NCBI GenBank assembly: GCA_026874595.1
Contig: CM049307.1
Coordinates: forward strand, 59,464,870 to 59,528,869
DNA: 64,000 nucleotides
Source: Sipunculus nudus
Lineage: Eukaryota; Annelida; Sipuncula; Golfingiida; Sipunculidae
Direction: 5' to 3'
Shown here: positions 12,601 through 21,690 of the stretch, piece after piece
Position numbering within the stretch: position 1 is the first letter of the stretch
Layout: every line of letters starts with the position of its first letter
The notes under the pieces: generated by a model
The model's input: only the letters and a program-made list of their open reading frames with translations
Told to the model about the DNA's origin: nothing
Databases searched by the model: none
Made by a program: the position numbers and the translations under genes

Positions 12601-15321
12601 CAATAATTGTTTCAGCCAAGTTGTTTGTAGAGTTTTTAAACTGGTGACCTTGATCTGAATCATCTAGTTCAAACCAGCTGGAATAGAATCTAACTATGAA
12701 TGATATAACTTCTGAAACACAAAAGTGTATTTTCAAGAAATTTGACGCATAAAATGTTTCTAAGAAAATCTCAGAAATGTTAAAAAAAAGATGACCTTGA
12801 CTTTCATCATCAAGGTCAAATCAGTAGAAATATTTTGTTTGCACTATAACTTTTGAACCAAATAATATATTTCATGAAATTTGATATGTGAAATGTTCCT
12901 TTTAAATTCTCTGAAATGTTTGGAAACCAGTGACCTTGACCTGGATCTTCAAGGTCAAATCAGCCAGAATAAAAATCATATGTGAATACTGGGACATTTG
13001 AAGTAGTTTATAATTTTTTCCCACAATTTTGGGGATGGGAGGCCCATAGAGAGGGGAGACATATATGTTTCTGCATTGCAAAAACAACCTCAATCTAGTT
13101 TTTTTTCTGGTAAATGTTACTGATAAATTTTCTTCAAATACATACTCTGAGAGGAAGCCATGTCATACCATATTTTCAGAGTCAAGGGAGCTCTAAAAAA
13201 TGTCAGTTACTTCCCAAATAACAGCCTCCATTTGATCTTTAATAAATGTACATGCAATTTCTGCATTTTTACACATTTGGAATTTTATTTCCAAAATGAC
13301 AGATTATTAGAGTCATATAGCAGATACAACAAGGCATATTCTAATATGTAATATATTAATATGCTGCTGCATTGTATTAAAAAAAGAGGCCTGTGCATCA
13401 TCCATATCTGAAGTAATTAACATGCAAAGGTTGAAGGAAATGCAACTGATCCTTTCTTGTGAAATGTAGTGGACAACAGGTCAATAAAATTTTTACCTTA
13501 TGATTTCTGCTTAGGAAAGTTACCAGGATTTTGTTTGCAGCTTGTCTAGAATTTGGTTTATTTATTGACATTGTGGAGTGACAATATTTATATTATTAAC
13601 TTACATCTTCATCTCCACTTTTGCTGAGCATCATGACCCATGGGTCACTTTGTTTTTTTATCATATACTGTATTAAATATACTTAATGCTGAATCTGTGC
13701 AGCATGGCACATGGATGACTTGATGGCTCTTCATTTGAGACATGTTTTTCAACATGATATAAATAACAACATATTCCACATTTTCTCAGCACCGGCACAT
13801 TTATAAATGGACATTGTTGTCAAGGTAACTACCATCCATAAGATAATTTCTGTCAGAGCTTTGTAGATTTTCAAGTATTTACAAGGACTGCCTGGAGGCT
13901 GACATTTCCACTGCATATGAAGTTCTGTCTGCCACATATGTCACAGTCAGATAAAACCTAATTTGTTAGTACATGAGGTGAAGAAACTGAACGGAGTGAC
14001 ATTTATTACCACACATTTCCTGTCATTTCTAATGATTTTGCTCAGCTTGTTAAGGTGAACCTTTGTGCAGAGCAAAACAGCAGAGTCGAAGAAGTGTTGA
14101 AAAACTGTCTGAAGCTTAGCTGATTTTCACCCAAGCTAAGCCATAGCAATAACTTGTTTTTCACCAGCCTCTCAGTTCATATGCTTAACTTACCGTTAAG
14201 CCATTCTTTTGTTCAGCAGAGCATATGTGTAACTTTAAAGGGGTATACACACTAAAAGCGGGATGTCGCAGGTTGCATTTTGCAATTGTTATGGAGTAAG
14301 AAAGTTTGTATATGTGACCTGACATATATTTAAAGGAATATTTTAATATTTCAATATTTAAAATCTAAAATTTTCTTCAGAAACAAATGAAGATCAATCT
14401 TGGTTTCAGTCTGTTCTGATATTCAGACAGAGCCAAAGAATTATTAATGGTCATCAGACGACCAAGTATCTAATGGCAATTCAGTATGTTTGTAGAGCCT
14501 TAATGTACTTTCACAAATTAGCTCTAAACTGGGTTTCTATGATGAGGCAGGCAGGTTATGTTTATATGAGTTTGGAAATAGGACATGAAGGTCAGTCTAT
14601 AACTGGATGCATGACAGGTCAGACTTGGGATTTTCCATAGAACTTTTGTTCAATCAAATCACAGGAAAGTTAGGAAGTACACTTACAACTCTAATTTAAT
14701 TATAACCTTCTTTGGGTCATCCAATAAGGTTTAGCTTTTATGACGAAATGCAGAAATATGGATATGTATGTCTCATATGTCACGTGAAAGCTCTGTAGTA
14801 AAACTATCTGAAGTGCGTGCTCAGAGAGAGAGTCAGAGAGAGAGGGAGCATGTCTAGCTTGGCACTGCAGGGCCTCAGCAAAGACTGGCTCAGACTCTGT
14901 CCTGTGAATAAAGACTTCTATCATCAAACTGGTCTTGGAACATTGTCTGCCACGCACCGTATGTGTTACAGGTGGGGACATCCCATACCCCACATCGTAT
15001 CATTTTGGTGGAGAACCGGGGCATTACAGGCATTACTTCCAGGCAGCAAAATACTTTTTTTTTCATTTTGGCCACAGAGTGGTGTGAGATCTGTTTCTTT
15101 TGATAATGATACAAAGATATCATTATAATGATCTCTAGCCTACGACTTAAAGAGATACAAATATGTTTGTTCTTTTGTTACTTAGAATAAACAGAATTGT
15201 TTTACTGTTTCCTTTTTTATTCATGGCACATTTGTAAAATGTTTCCTTTATTTTTCAGGGCACAGAGATATCAAATCTGATTAAACAGTACATTGAGATA
15301 CACAGCAACAAGGGAAGATAG
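467..15321 (+). CDS. MyTH4-FERM unconventional myosin (myosin-XV-like), last five coding exons; 5' end outside window
   Basis: Five plus-strand exons (467-606, 1767-1816, 3740-3823, 11698-11838, 15259-15321) have AG acceptors and GT donors and join in one frame. They give about 158 residues ending in TAG. The product matches the end of the C-terminal FERM domain of MyTH4-FERM myosins. The FERM central-lobe end carries the FLNHLQRWP.FGSTFF pattern. The F3 (PH-like) lobe has a VNKEGV strand, then an STRRF..EDGTQYLEMKYG block, and a final helix ISNLIKQYIEIH. In this family the lobe binds cargo or adhesion partners at the tip of actin protrusions. The motor, IQ and MyTH4 domains must lie upstream of base 1. 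Myosin XV is preferred from the F3 wording; a myosin VII or X relative cannot be excluded. The long third visible intron hosts an antisense GPCR gene. The first AATAAA after the stop is near 15658. Confidence 0.86.
607..1766. other. Myosin intron between exons A and B, nothing recognised
   Basis: AT-rich intronic sequence with scattered short similarities only. No coding segment with splice signals, RNA gene or clear repeat was seen. Confidence 0.6.
1767..1816 (+). CDS. Myosin exon B: F2/F3 junction, WP.FGSTFF motif
   Basis: A 50-bp exon between a TTACAG acceptor and an AAG|GTCAGT donor. Two leading bases complete the phase-1 codon from exon A. The 16 codons that follow read HLQRWPRFGSTFFPLK, the signature at the start of the last FERM lobe in myosin VII/XV-type tails. 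It ends in phase 0. Confidence 0.85.
2440..2712 (-). repeat. Degenerate tRNA-SINE-like segment (weak)
   Basis: Read on the minus strand, the right end has a TGGGGTAAAGCACAGGGTTC stretch. It resembles the 3' half of a tRNA-derived SINE head, with a B-box-like GGGTTCAAAAC. No convincing A-box at tRNA spacing and no flanking duplication were seen. Confidence 0.25.
2930..3282 (+). repeat. Two diverged tandem copies of the myosin exon C acceptor region
   Basis: Three segments share an order of features: AACTRTAAGCTxTTTxTAG-like sequence, a GATCT/GGTCT stretch, then AGTGTAGCTGAT or AGTGCAGCTGAT. The third is the real exon C acceptor and its first codons (3740 onward). The first two, near 3060 and 3200, have decayed acceptors. 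Spacing is about 140-147 bp once the foldback element between copies two and three is removed. Confidence 0.6.
3283..3671. mobile_element. Foldback MITE with long TIRs and internal short repeats
   Basis: The left end TGTCACAGGACAAACTCCGA is mirrored by the right end, which reads TCGGAGTTTGTCCTGTGACA. The inverted match continues for roughly 65 bp with few mismatches. The element is 389 bp long and has TATA on both sides, consistent with a TA or TATA target duplication. Its interior repeats a unit containing CTACTAGGACAAACTCCGAT and its inverse several times. There is no coding capacity, so it is a non-autonomous foldback element in the myosin intron, just upstream of exon C. Confidence 0.85.
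3740..3823 (+). CDS. Myosin exon C: F3 lobe, VNKEGV strand
   Basis: An 84-bp, phase 0-0 exon of 28 codons (SVADPKIHG...ILHAVTH) with a TCTTTACAG acceptor and a CAT|GTGAGT donor. It supplies the first beta-strands of the PH-like lobe (LAVNKEGVYILH). Its acceptor and first codons are echoed by two diverged upstream copies near 3061 and 3200. A dispersed element begins about ten bases past the donor. Confidence 0.85.
3834..4283. mobile_element. Dispersed MITE-like element with CCTCxGCCAAG termini
   Basis: The left end ACCTCAGCCAAGCGGCG and the right end (reverse complement ACCTCCGCCAAGGCAGCG) form imperfect inverted termini. The interior resembles a dispersed invertebrate repeat: GGTTTGTCTGTTTGTCGGTT, then ATTAAATTTTGGTGGTGATC. 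A short TA run interrupts it near 4021. It begins within about ten bases of the exon C donor. Confidence 0.6.
4638..5500. repeat. Short copy of the GGTGGCGCCACC monomer repeat
   Basis: Starts at GGTCACATGTGAACTGCTGC and ends near GCTTGTCGACTACC, exactly as the much longer array at 22648-26190 does. It carries about two monomers (palindromes near 4921, 5072, 5202 and 5348) instead of twelve. It sits in the myosin intron. Apparent reading frames inside are repeat-encoded. Confidence 0.8.
5510..6060. other. Intron, no gene seen
   Basis: AT-rich sequence with a short GTGTGTGTG/GGGGGGTGGGGGG tract near 5580. Nothing else is recognisable. Confidence 0.6.
6060..7430. repeat. Degenerate minisatellite, period roughly 46 bp
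   Basis: About thirty irregular units share the phrase GTTGAGTTACACAACTG.TG followed by CACCACAT.TTACCATAT. Copies are heavily diverged and of uneven length, which suggests an old array. It lies in the myosin intron, downstream of the antisense receptor gene. Confidence 0.75.
7541..7708 (-). pseudogene. Duplicated 5' fragment of the GPCR gene
   Basis: This segment copies 9529-9698, which covers the start codon, the signal peptide and the following N-terminal residues of the receptor. Similarity is high over about 165 bp. A two-base deletion in the signal-peptide codons (CTCAGTTC to CTGTTC) shifts the frame, so the fragment cannot encode the receptor. It lies about 0.4 kb past the receptor stop codon, in the same orientation. 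Confidence 0.8.
8069..9661 (-). CDS. Rhodopsin-family orphan GPCR, intronless, nested antisense in a myosin intron
   Basis: A single open frame of 530 residues from ATG at 9661; the frame stays open upstream but without another ATG. A signal peptide (MLQTWLLLLFLSSTLCALA) is followed by an Asn-rich extracellular stretch. Seven hydrophobic segments lie near residues 61-86, 97-117, 128-158, 173-195, 244-270, 440-465 and 473-496. Class A landmarks include GLVLN in TM1, a Cys at the top of TM3 paired with an ECL2 Cys (NHPC), NRY in place of DRY, AW in TM4 and VLPY in TM6. Departures include Asn in place of the TM2 Asp (LVNIILL) and YPLWF in place of NPxxY. The third intracellular loop is very long, about 165 residues. 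It should act at the plasma membrane through G proteins. The ligand is unknown; the divergence suggests a lineage-specific orphan family. Confidence 0.85.
   Translation of the reverse strand: MLQTWLLLLFLSSTLCALAEDNFKVNHTDVHTSTVASTIFNLTTVNCKSWPKEESTKKGTRLIIFIYFCAIFFSGLVLNTVMIGTIMFHKQLRTFPNLLTLNFCLVNIILLVTLPIDYVNIHMVQNGATCTQVSNNLRFSASVMYAMVATTVALNRYKTMFCPHTHNRIRIKRLGIFIGLAWTFSILYIVIMSIIQRNHPCTVWKRVIGIQQELPSNQLNFTTSSGKLAENFQPNTEIQISVTQTLIVAMLLLMLVLVVMCYIRIALIIRKAGQSGGYSGFVHPLPENSHTKSCRTAKIEKHINVLFTVNHNISPHKFLGVLQKKNHVSQNAVMPKIPHTSSALTINNVSLTLQDELNPNQRKIKPADSSTAVVENGHINFAFSIIQRLEEVAAVSTDHRTVSPSLILDQGSKTVASLSKPGLCAHHQRGKNKKLMHPQLCIIINGIVQLTMYIVNVLPYLLATITRTYQPFSPTTILICFCLLYLITVFYPLWFICADRVFRKCTKKFIQRLYCLKHSISSRNGDSNTK
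9820..10210. repeat. 29-bp minisatellite just upstream of the GPCR gene
   Basis: Consecutive near-identical 29-bp units contain CCTCAGATGGAAAATCTTCA followed by ATAACAGCA. The core is 9960-10160, with older, more diverged units on both sides (TGTAAAATCTTCA.TAACT variants). It starts about 160 bp 5' of the receptor ATG, in its likely promoter. Units abut without spacers. Confidence 0.85.
10211..11222. other. Intron, no gene seen
   Basis: AT-rich sequence. Short open frames here lack family resemblance, splice context or composition that would support them. Confidence 0.55.
11223..11460. repeat. Dispersed repeat, TAGCTCAGCTGAC.TTTAAGTCAT family, copy 1
   Basis: Similar in order and wording to 19203-19400: CTGACxxTAAGTCATCTG, a CCGTC-rich stretch, GTTA(A/G)CAGGGCA, GAAACCGxTxxACCTA, and AGGTCACTxxxxCTTT.TTCCTT. 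It has no coding capacity. Confidence 0.6.
11698..11838 (+). CDS. Myosin exon D: F3 lobe core
   Basis: A 141-bp, phase 0-0 exon of 47 codons, with acceptor TTCTTTCCAG and donor AAG|GTAGGG. It reads ETLMSVPFSKVLSTRRF, then TEDGTQYLEMKYGDL, then TITRMETEK. This is the most recognisable part of the myosin FERM F3 lobe. It is separated from exon C by about 7.9 kb of intron containing the receptor gene. Confidence 0.9.
12240..13090. repeat. About four diverged tandem units (~145 bp) with TGACCTTGA / TCAAGGTCA hairpins
   Basis: Units near 12499, 12645, 12792 and 12931 repeat a GTGACCTTGA...TCAAGGTCAAA core. After it come ATAACTTxTGAA and GAAATTTGA.....AAATGTT. GGGAGACATATA occurs near both ends (about 12383 and 13057), probably marking the element limits. 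It lies in the last myosin intron. Confidence 0.7.
13100..14695. other. Last myosin intron, no gene seen
   Basis: AT-rich sequence without splice-supported coding segments, RNA genes or clear repeats. Confidence 0.55.
14780..15030 (+). mobile_element. Possible LTR-retrotransposon remnant (LTR end plus primer-site-like sequence)
   Basis: A polyadenylation-like AATAAA (near 14907) is followed by a U5-like stretch. A TGTTACA end comes next, and a little further on TTTGGTGGAGAACCGGGG, which resembles the primer-binding/leader sequence of Ty3/gypsy-type elements. No internal coding region follows, because the myosin terminal exon intervenes at 15259. It may equally be an unrelated repeat. Confidence 0.3.
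15259..15321 (+). CDS. Myosin exon E: terminal helix and stop
   Basis: Acceptor TATTTTTCAG, then 20 codons (GTEISNLIKQYIEIHSNKGR) and TAG. The amphipathic helix pattern ISxLIxxYI is the usual last element of a myosin FERM domain, so this is the natural C-terminus. Confidence 0.88.
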   Translation, partial: GTEISNLIKQYIEIHSNKGR

Positions 15322-17617
15322 TGAGCATTTTTCATTAGCTGCAGGTCAGACTAATTATAAGGAATGATCCCCATGCAGCTGAAGTTACTTCCAACACCTT
15401 ACAATGAAGTGAAGGTTATATTTACCATGGACAATCCCCAGGAACAGTTGAAGGATTAAGCAGAATTATTGTCAAGCAAGACTGGTAATTATAATAAGGG
15501 AGGATCCCCCACAAAGTTTTCCCAAGAGATGATGATTTGAAATGATTACAGAAGGGTCCCCCTAATGACCATGCACTTTCTACTATATTAACCAAAGAGA
15601 TGTCCCCCTGGTACACAAATCCTATCATGGTTTCTAAAATAGGAACACACCAGTTAAAATAAATAAGCTTTTTAGGGACAGGTTACATGTTTGTTACTTA
15701 TACCTATATTTTAAGTAACTATATCTTGGCACATTTTTAATGTTAATAAAATTGTTCTTGTTCAAAGCCCATGAATGAAAGGTCCTTTCATATCATATTA
15801 CTTGTAATATATATATATTTATATATATATATATATAGGAGAGAGAGAATAATGTTTTTTGTTTCAAGGCTGAGAAGTGAAAGGGAATCAACAGAATATT
15901 TTTTGGTACATACATTATCAAGATCCACTTAAATTTTTTCAAGGAATTCCCAGTACAAACTGATATGTGACATGAGGCCAAAAAAAAAGAGGTATGGTTC
16001 TCAGGCACCACCCACGTCAATTTTAACCCCCACATCAACAAATTTTATTTTCATTTTCATCTTTCAAGAAGATAAGATAATACAATTTTGATAAGATTTC
16101 CTTTGTTATGTATTGATTTTACCTGTTTAGCAAAATAGTTATGTCATTATCATGCTTTTCCCTGATCACATGATATTTTTATTGAAACAAAAAAAGGTAA
16201 AAAAAAACCTGCCCGCCCGCACTGATTTCTAAAAATAAGTGCAAGAGAACTATACCTTATTTTTGGCCTTAGTATATGTTCAACACAATTGTGTTTCTCT
16301 TTGTAAAATATCAAAATATAGGTGATTAATACATATACATGCACATGCATTAAGTCATATATATAGAAAGAGATTGATCCCTTTTATCAAGGTTTGCACA
16401 CCTGGCCTTTTATACAGGATACATTACTGTTTAATTCCCACCAATTAGAGGTAACAAATAAATGATTGTTTTATATGTAAGTGTACAAACAGGCACCAAA
16501 TCATCATTGCATTATGTACATAGTACTAGATATAATACTTAAGCTTAGAGGAGTTTACAGAAAACAAATGGTTAATTTATTACAAAAAAGAAAACCTGTC
16601 TTTGAACAAAACATAGTTATAAACAGCTCATTGTGTGATGTCTGTGAAAGGCTGTTTCTGTGCCATATAAGTGTACTTACAAATCATCATTCAGTACAAA
16701 ATTAATATGTAGAGTAACAATATATGTAGAAACACTGTGATTGTATCCTGTCATTGCAAATTTAGCAAAATTTGGGTTATGATGTATTATTAGTGATGAG
16801 ACTGACTATCATGGTTCAATTTCCACTATGTGTGTGTATGTACAAGTACTTATGATCTGTCATGAAATATGCTGCACCAAATGATACTCATCGAAACATG
16901 AGTTTATTATATCATGAATTGCTTCCCAACAGTCAAATTAGCTCTCATCCATTTTGTTGTATTTTTTCAGCATATAATACTTTATATGTAATACAGCTGA
17001 AAATAATTTATCTGATCTATCTCGATGTATATTAATAATAGTATCTGTGTCAATGCCATGTTATATATCAGCTGTGTTTTTCAAATTTCTTATATTACGA
17101 CAAATGTTTCAACATGATATAAGACCATTAGGGGACCAAGACATTAAGGTCTGACATATATAGTGTATGAAATATACACATATCATTTTATATATAAACA
17201 CTTTGCACTTTGTTAGGTACTTGATGTACATGATTGTGTATATAAACTTGATATAATGGTTATTGAGAAGTTATTGAAAATGTAATGCAATATGTGTTAA
17301 CTTTGTTGGAATTAATTATGTTGAATACCTTGTGGTGCTAATAATAAAAATCCAGGATATTTATGATTAATACGTGATTTGTGATAATTTATGACAATAA
17401 AGAATATACCTAGATTGTGTATGATTAGTATTAATAAATAAATAGCAGGATATGGAAGCCTTTGTAGACATTCTTAGCTCTGTTACCAGCCCTGGATTTT
17501 TCTTGCCATGTGACTATATCTTGTCCTGCTTACGTTTTAAGAACAAATGACAGCATATTATTTTGTTATCAATTTTGGCTGTATATTGGTCTAAATTATA
17601 ATTGCATTATAATATGG

Positions 17618-17661
<44 letters not shown>

Positions 17662-19200
17662 ATATTGTATTTCGATACCATTGCAGTGCTTTATCATGAA
17701 TTTGAATTGTCTCCTTATGTAAGTGATTGACAGTATGGGAACCTGATTACTGGAATATTACCAAGGAATTTGATTTCTGTGTTTAAAGACACCTCACAGT
17801 TTGATGACATGTATTCTTTCATGAGAGAATAGAACAACTTTGTAACTAAACTCTGAATGAATTAATTAAAGATTAAGAACAACAATGATTGATTTTAATG
17901 CTGATAAGTCATTTATATATATATAATGTGAATGGTGACGATAAAGGTTAATACTGAATTAATAAATTTCTGTCAGGTTCCTAAGAACAAATGAACTTGT
18001 ATGATGAATTTGAAACATGTAGAACATTAAATATGTATACAATATTCTAAAGAAAATATTATAGACTGGTTACTTTATATCAGAGAGAGAGAAAGAGAGA
18101 GAGGACTTTCCCTCCCAAAAACTGCTATTCCAAGCCCCTTTAACTGACAGGGCGTTTAACTGACATTTTTATTCACCCTCAAACCCTATGAAGATTTATT
18201 ATCGTGTTGTCATGATGTGAGGATACCATGAAGGTTTCTTAGGTTTATAAGGTTTTATAAGTGCACTAGTGAGACCACTGCCAACACTTGCGCACATGGT
18301 ATGTAACATGCGCAGGAAAGACCATTATTACAAAATGGCAGACAGTAGTGGACCATGCATATAAAATAAACATGAAATATAGTGTATTCTCTTTAATATA
18401 TTACGGTATCACTATGTCGTTGTCAAACCTTTGCCTACTCCTATACACCAGTGGAAAATAGCTTCCAACGAGCGCATTCAGTGGCGCGAAACAAACAGCG
18501 TGCACGCAAATTATTAGAGGACTTCGTGCCACTGCTCTTGGACCTGAAAGACAAAAGTAGTTTCAAGGGCTGTAAAAATCTTGAGATGTGGTAGGGTCTA
18601 CACAGACACTAGTTGGAGTTGACAAGTCGTCTTGGAAACTGGTATATCATCTCTTCTGAGCTTTTATGTTACATATAATAATGGGCTAATATTAAGCTGT
18701 AACCATGGCTACATAACCTTGAGACTCGTTTCAGTGCCCTTTTATGTCAGATTTTCTGCATCAACACAGGTCAGAAGGGTACATAATTAAGATCTGACGT
18801 TTTACAATGTTTTATTATTAATTAAAAAAGTTTAATTAAAGACGGCCATATTTATTTATGTTTAATGCGTTTCACTGATTAAGGAGCGAGATAATGGTTT
18901 ATGTTTAATGGATTTCACTCCTGTTTTGCCTGCCTTTGGATATGACTTCACGCAGCAATGGATTTTAGTTTAGCTCACTTCAGGCATACTCAGCATTATG
19001 GATTGCTATATTTTATTTTTATCCTGCCCTCTGGCTGAAGGTCTTATATGCGGAGATAAATTGTAACCGTCGGGCCTAAAAGTGCTTAAATGGCAAAAAT
19101 TGAACTAATGTGCAAAATGTCATTATCAACATGAGGGTGTCCCCTTTCCACCCTGGGGTGAGTGGGTACTGGTCACTAGAGGCTGGAAAATATTGGACCG
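15322..19200. other. Myosin 3' UTR and intergenic DNA, no further gene seen
   Basis: Contains AATAAA sites near 15658 and 17394, a (TA)n tract at 17618-17657, a short (GA)n near 18082-18102, and AT-rich unique sequence. Short open frames are not supported by any family resemblance. Confidence 0.55.
17618..17657. repeat. (TA)n microsatellite
   Basis: Uninterrupted alternating TA over about 40 bp. Confidence 0.95.
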
Positions 19201-19202
19201 TT

Positions 19203-19400
19203 GCATTTTTAGATCCGCTGACTGTAAGTCATCTGAGGTATAGGTATGGCGCTTTATCCGTCGGCCCTCCGTTAGCAGGGCACAAATCGAAACCGCTAAC
19301 CCTAGAAGCCTGTAACTAAAAAGCTAGGGAGGTCCTTAAAAATCTCCTTGGAAACCTGGAATTAGGTCACTGCGCCCTTTTTCCTTCGAGCTAAGGGGCG
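19203..19400. repeat. Dispersed repeat, copy 2 of the family at 11223
   Basis: Shares CTGACTGTAAGTCATCTGAG, GTTAGCAGGGCACAAATCGA, the GAAACCGCTAACC block and the AGGTCACTGCGCCC end with the copy at 11223-11460. Confidence 0.6.
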
Positions 19401-19550
19401 TGTAAGTACCCCCAAGAATAATAATATATAAATAATTGATACAAAACCTCCAATATCTTGATAATTAATGCATGGATTGTCATGAATCTTGCCTTGAATA
19501 TCGACTATGACTAATTTTGTCAGTTCCAGTGGTTGGGCCATCTGTATTTT

Positions 19551-19995
19551 AGCTAACCTGTGAGCATATGCGATGGTGTGCCGTCGTCCGTCGCCAGTAC
19601 GTTAACCCATACTATCTCGAGAACGACAGGAGCTAGCATCACGAAATTTTATGCAAAAAATTAGCCATTTGAAAAATATCGGATTTTTCTTATTTTTTGG
19701 CTAACTGTATTTTCTCAGATTTTATAGAGAAAAAGCTAAAAACCTATAAAATTCTTCTCCGACGAAACGGTCCAGCTAAATTGTTCAATATTTCACAGAA
19801 ATAATGTCTTATACCATCTTTCTCAAGTGTATTCGAATGGTACAAGTTCGGTGAATTTTAGCCGAGTTACAGGAAGTTGAACTTGGTTATCTGTCCAAAA
19901 AGCATACCAAAATGACAATCTTAGAAACAGCCGGAGCTAGCATCACCAAATTTTATGCTAGTGTTGGTCACACGAGTCATATATGAAATTAATCT
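19551..19995. mobile_element. GCGAACCTGTG-TIR element, truncated copy
   Basis: Begins AGCTAACCTGTGAGCATATG, followed by a CGTCGTCCGTCG stretch, CCCATACTATCTCGAGAACG, and a TTTCACAGAAATAATG block. All are shared in order with copies starting at 21700, 38530 and 41550. It ends after GGTCACACGAGTCATAT; no right terminus was found. Confidence 0.7.
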
Positions 19996-19999
19996 GTAT

Positions 20000-20870
20000 C
20001 TGCCAAAATATTGTTTTGAAACCGTTTGCTTACTCCTGTACACGAGTGTTAAAAACAGTGAACCGGGCGCGATCGCAGGTGTAAACATAAACACAGTGCG
20101 TCGGGCCGCGTGCTGCGTGGAGCCACAACACATGCCAATAAGGAGATGCTCTGACTGACTTGCAGAAAAATGTAATACATGTTTCCGTTGGCTGAAACAC
20201 CGAGTGTTGCCCGTCATTATCGGACCTCTGGTCACGCGGCCTTGTTATGGTAAACAGACTGTTTACCAACTTGCACCGTTATAACATGGTGTTAAACCGT
20301 CGCATGCGAAGAAATGAGAATGGTTTTGCTAGGAAACTTTTGTATAAAGCAAAACTAAACTGATAGTGTGAAAGAATAGGAATAATATTGCTCCTGATTA
20401 TGTCCCTTTAATATATACATGTATTTCATATTACCATAATTAAATTATATTTGAATTAAAAAAAAAGAATAAAATTAATGCACAATGTATAAAACCATTT
20501 GTTTTAGACTTCACATCAGTTTTAAGTTTCAACCTATAACACAAGATAAAACCATACTCATTAACGTCAACAACGAAATGATAAAATAACACAATAATTA
20601 AGGTCAAAACTGGCACATGTTGCTTGTAAGTGGTTTAAAAGAATAGGAAAATGTTTATTTTAATTTGCTTTAAATTTACAGTAGGTTGGGGGATTACAAT
20701 TAAATTGAATACTTCAGTCGATTCAACTAAGCTGTAGGTGTTAATCAGTAGAATTTATCATGGAATTAGTAAAATATACAATTGGTATGATACGGCAATC
20801 ATAGGTTAGCATTTATTTGACCTTTCCGTTTCTCTTTTTTTTTATTTAAAGTTGTATCTATGCATGGGTA

Positions 20871-20874
<4 letters not shown>
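20000..20874. other. Intergenic, no gene seen
   Basis: Contains about 30 bp around 20222-20250 (GGTCACGCGGCCTTGTTAT) that recurs inverted at 26536-26560. Otherwise AT-rich and unassigned. Confidence 0.5.

Positions 20875-20938
<64 letters not shown>
20875..20938. repeat. (TA)n microsatellite
   Basis: About 64 bp of alternating TA. Confidence 0.95.
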
Positions 20939-20941
<3 letters not shown>

Positions 20942-20992
20942 AAAGTGAAAAATCATGGGGTTCTAAAGTGCTAAACTAATGAAAGGAACTGT

Positions 20993-21320
20993 AATTACGG
21001 AAGCGTATTGCTGCCACCTGGTAAAAGAAAAATAAATTATTCATCTCGTACGTACGACATACTATCTCGTACGTACGGCATATTATCTCGTACGTACGAC
21101 ATACTGTCTCGTACGTACAACATATTATCTCGTACGTACGACATATTATCTCGTACATGCCAAAATACGGAAGCGTATTGCTGCCACCTGGTAAAAGAAA
21201 AAATAAATTATTTATCTCGTACGTACGACATACTTTATCGTACCTACGACATAGTATCTCGTACGTACGACATATTATCTCGTACGTACGACATATTATC
21301 TCGTACCTACGACATAATTA
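20993..21320. repeat. 21-bp palindromic tandem repeat, two blocks
   Basis: Each 21-bp unit holds the perfect palindrome TCGTACGTACGA plus a 9-bp CATATTATC-like linker. Two blocks of about five units are each preceded by the same leader (ACGGAAGCGTATTGCTGCCA and onward to AATAAATTA). The array therefore grew both by unit and by block. The open frame across it (SRTYDIL repeated) is a by-product. Confidence 0.85.
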
Positions 21321-21690
21321 ATCTTACGCACCTGATTCACAGAATACACAACAGGCCAACTGATATATGTATAAGCAATATGTATATGTTAAATAATGTG
21401 TGTTTGTACCCTAACTACACAACATCCTCACCTTGCAAACCGTCGGAACACTGTTGAACAGAAAAAAATACATATGATTATTTATGTATATTATTCTTAT
21501 ATTCCAAAATTGATCTGTATAAGAACTAGATTTATGACATAACGCACAGTGTCACTCGCCCTACTGTAAACGGCACGAAGTTCAACTGATGGGATCAAGC
21601 ACTTGGTTTAATAATATATGAATCAGGACCCTCTCCTTACGGGCATCCTTGTATTACAGACACCTCTTATATATTGACACTCAAGGTTCA
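21041..21690. repeat. Left arm of an inverted duplication (partner 27330-28110)
   Basis: The 21-bp units, then ATATGTATAAGCAATATGTA and CTTGCAAA, then CTGTAAACGGCA.GAAGTTCA, GGGATCAAGCACTT and TGTATTACAGA recur in reverse-complement order at 28110 down to 27330. Arm divergence is moderate. Confidence 0.7.

Noticed and set aside
14817-15128. A 103-codon plus-strand frame
   Set aside because: It spans the LTR-like remnant, has an antisense frame of equal quality, and matches no family.
21008-21457. A 149-codon frame with SRTYDIL repeats
   Set aside because: It is a direct read-through of the 21-bp DNA repeat; 21 is a multiple of three, so the frame stays open by chance.
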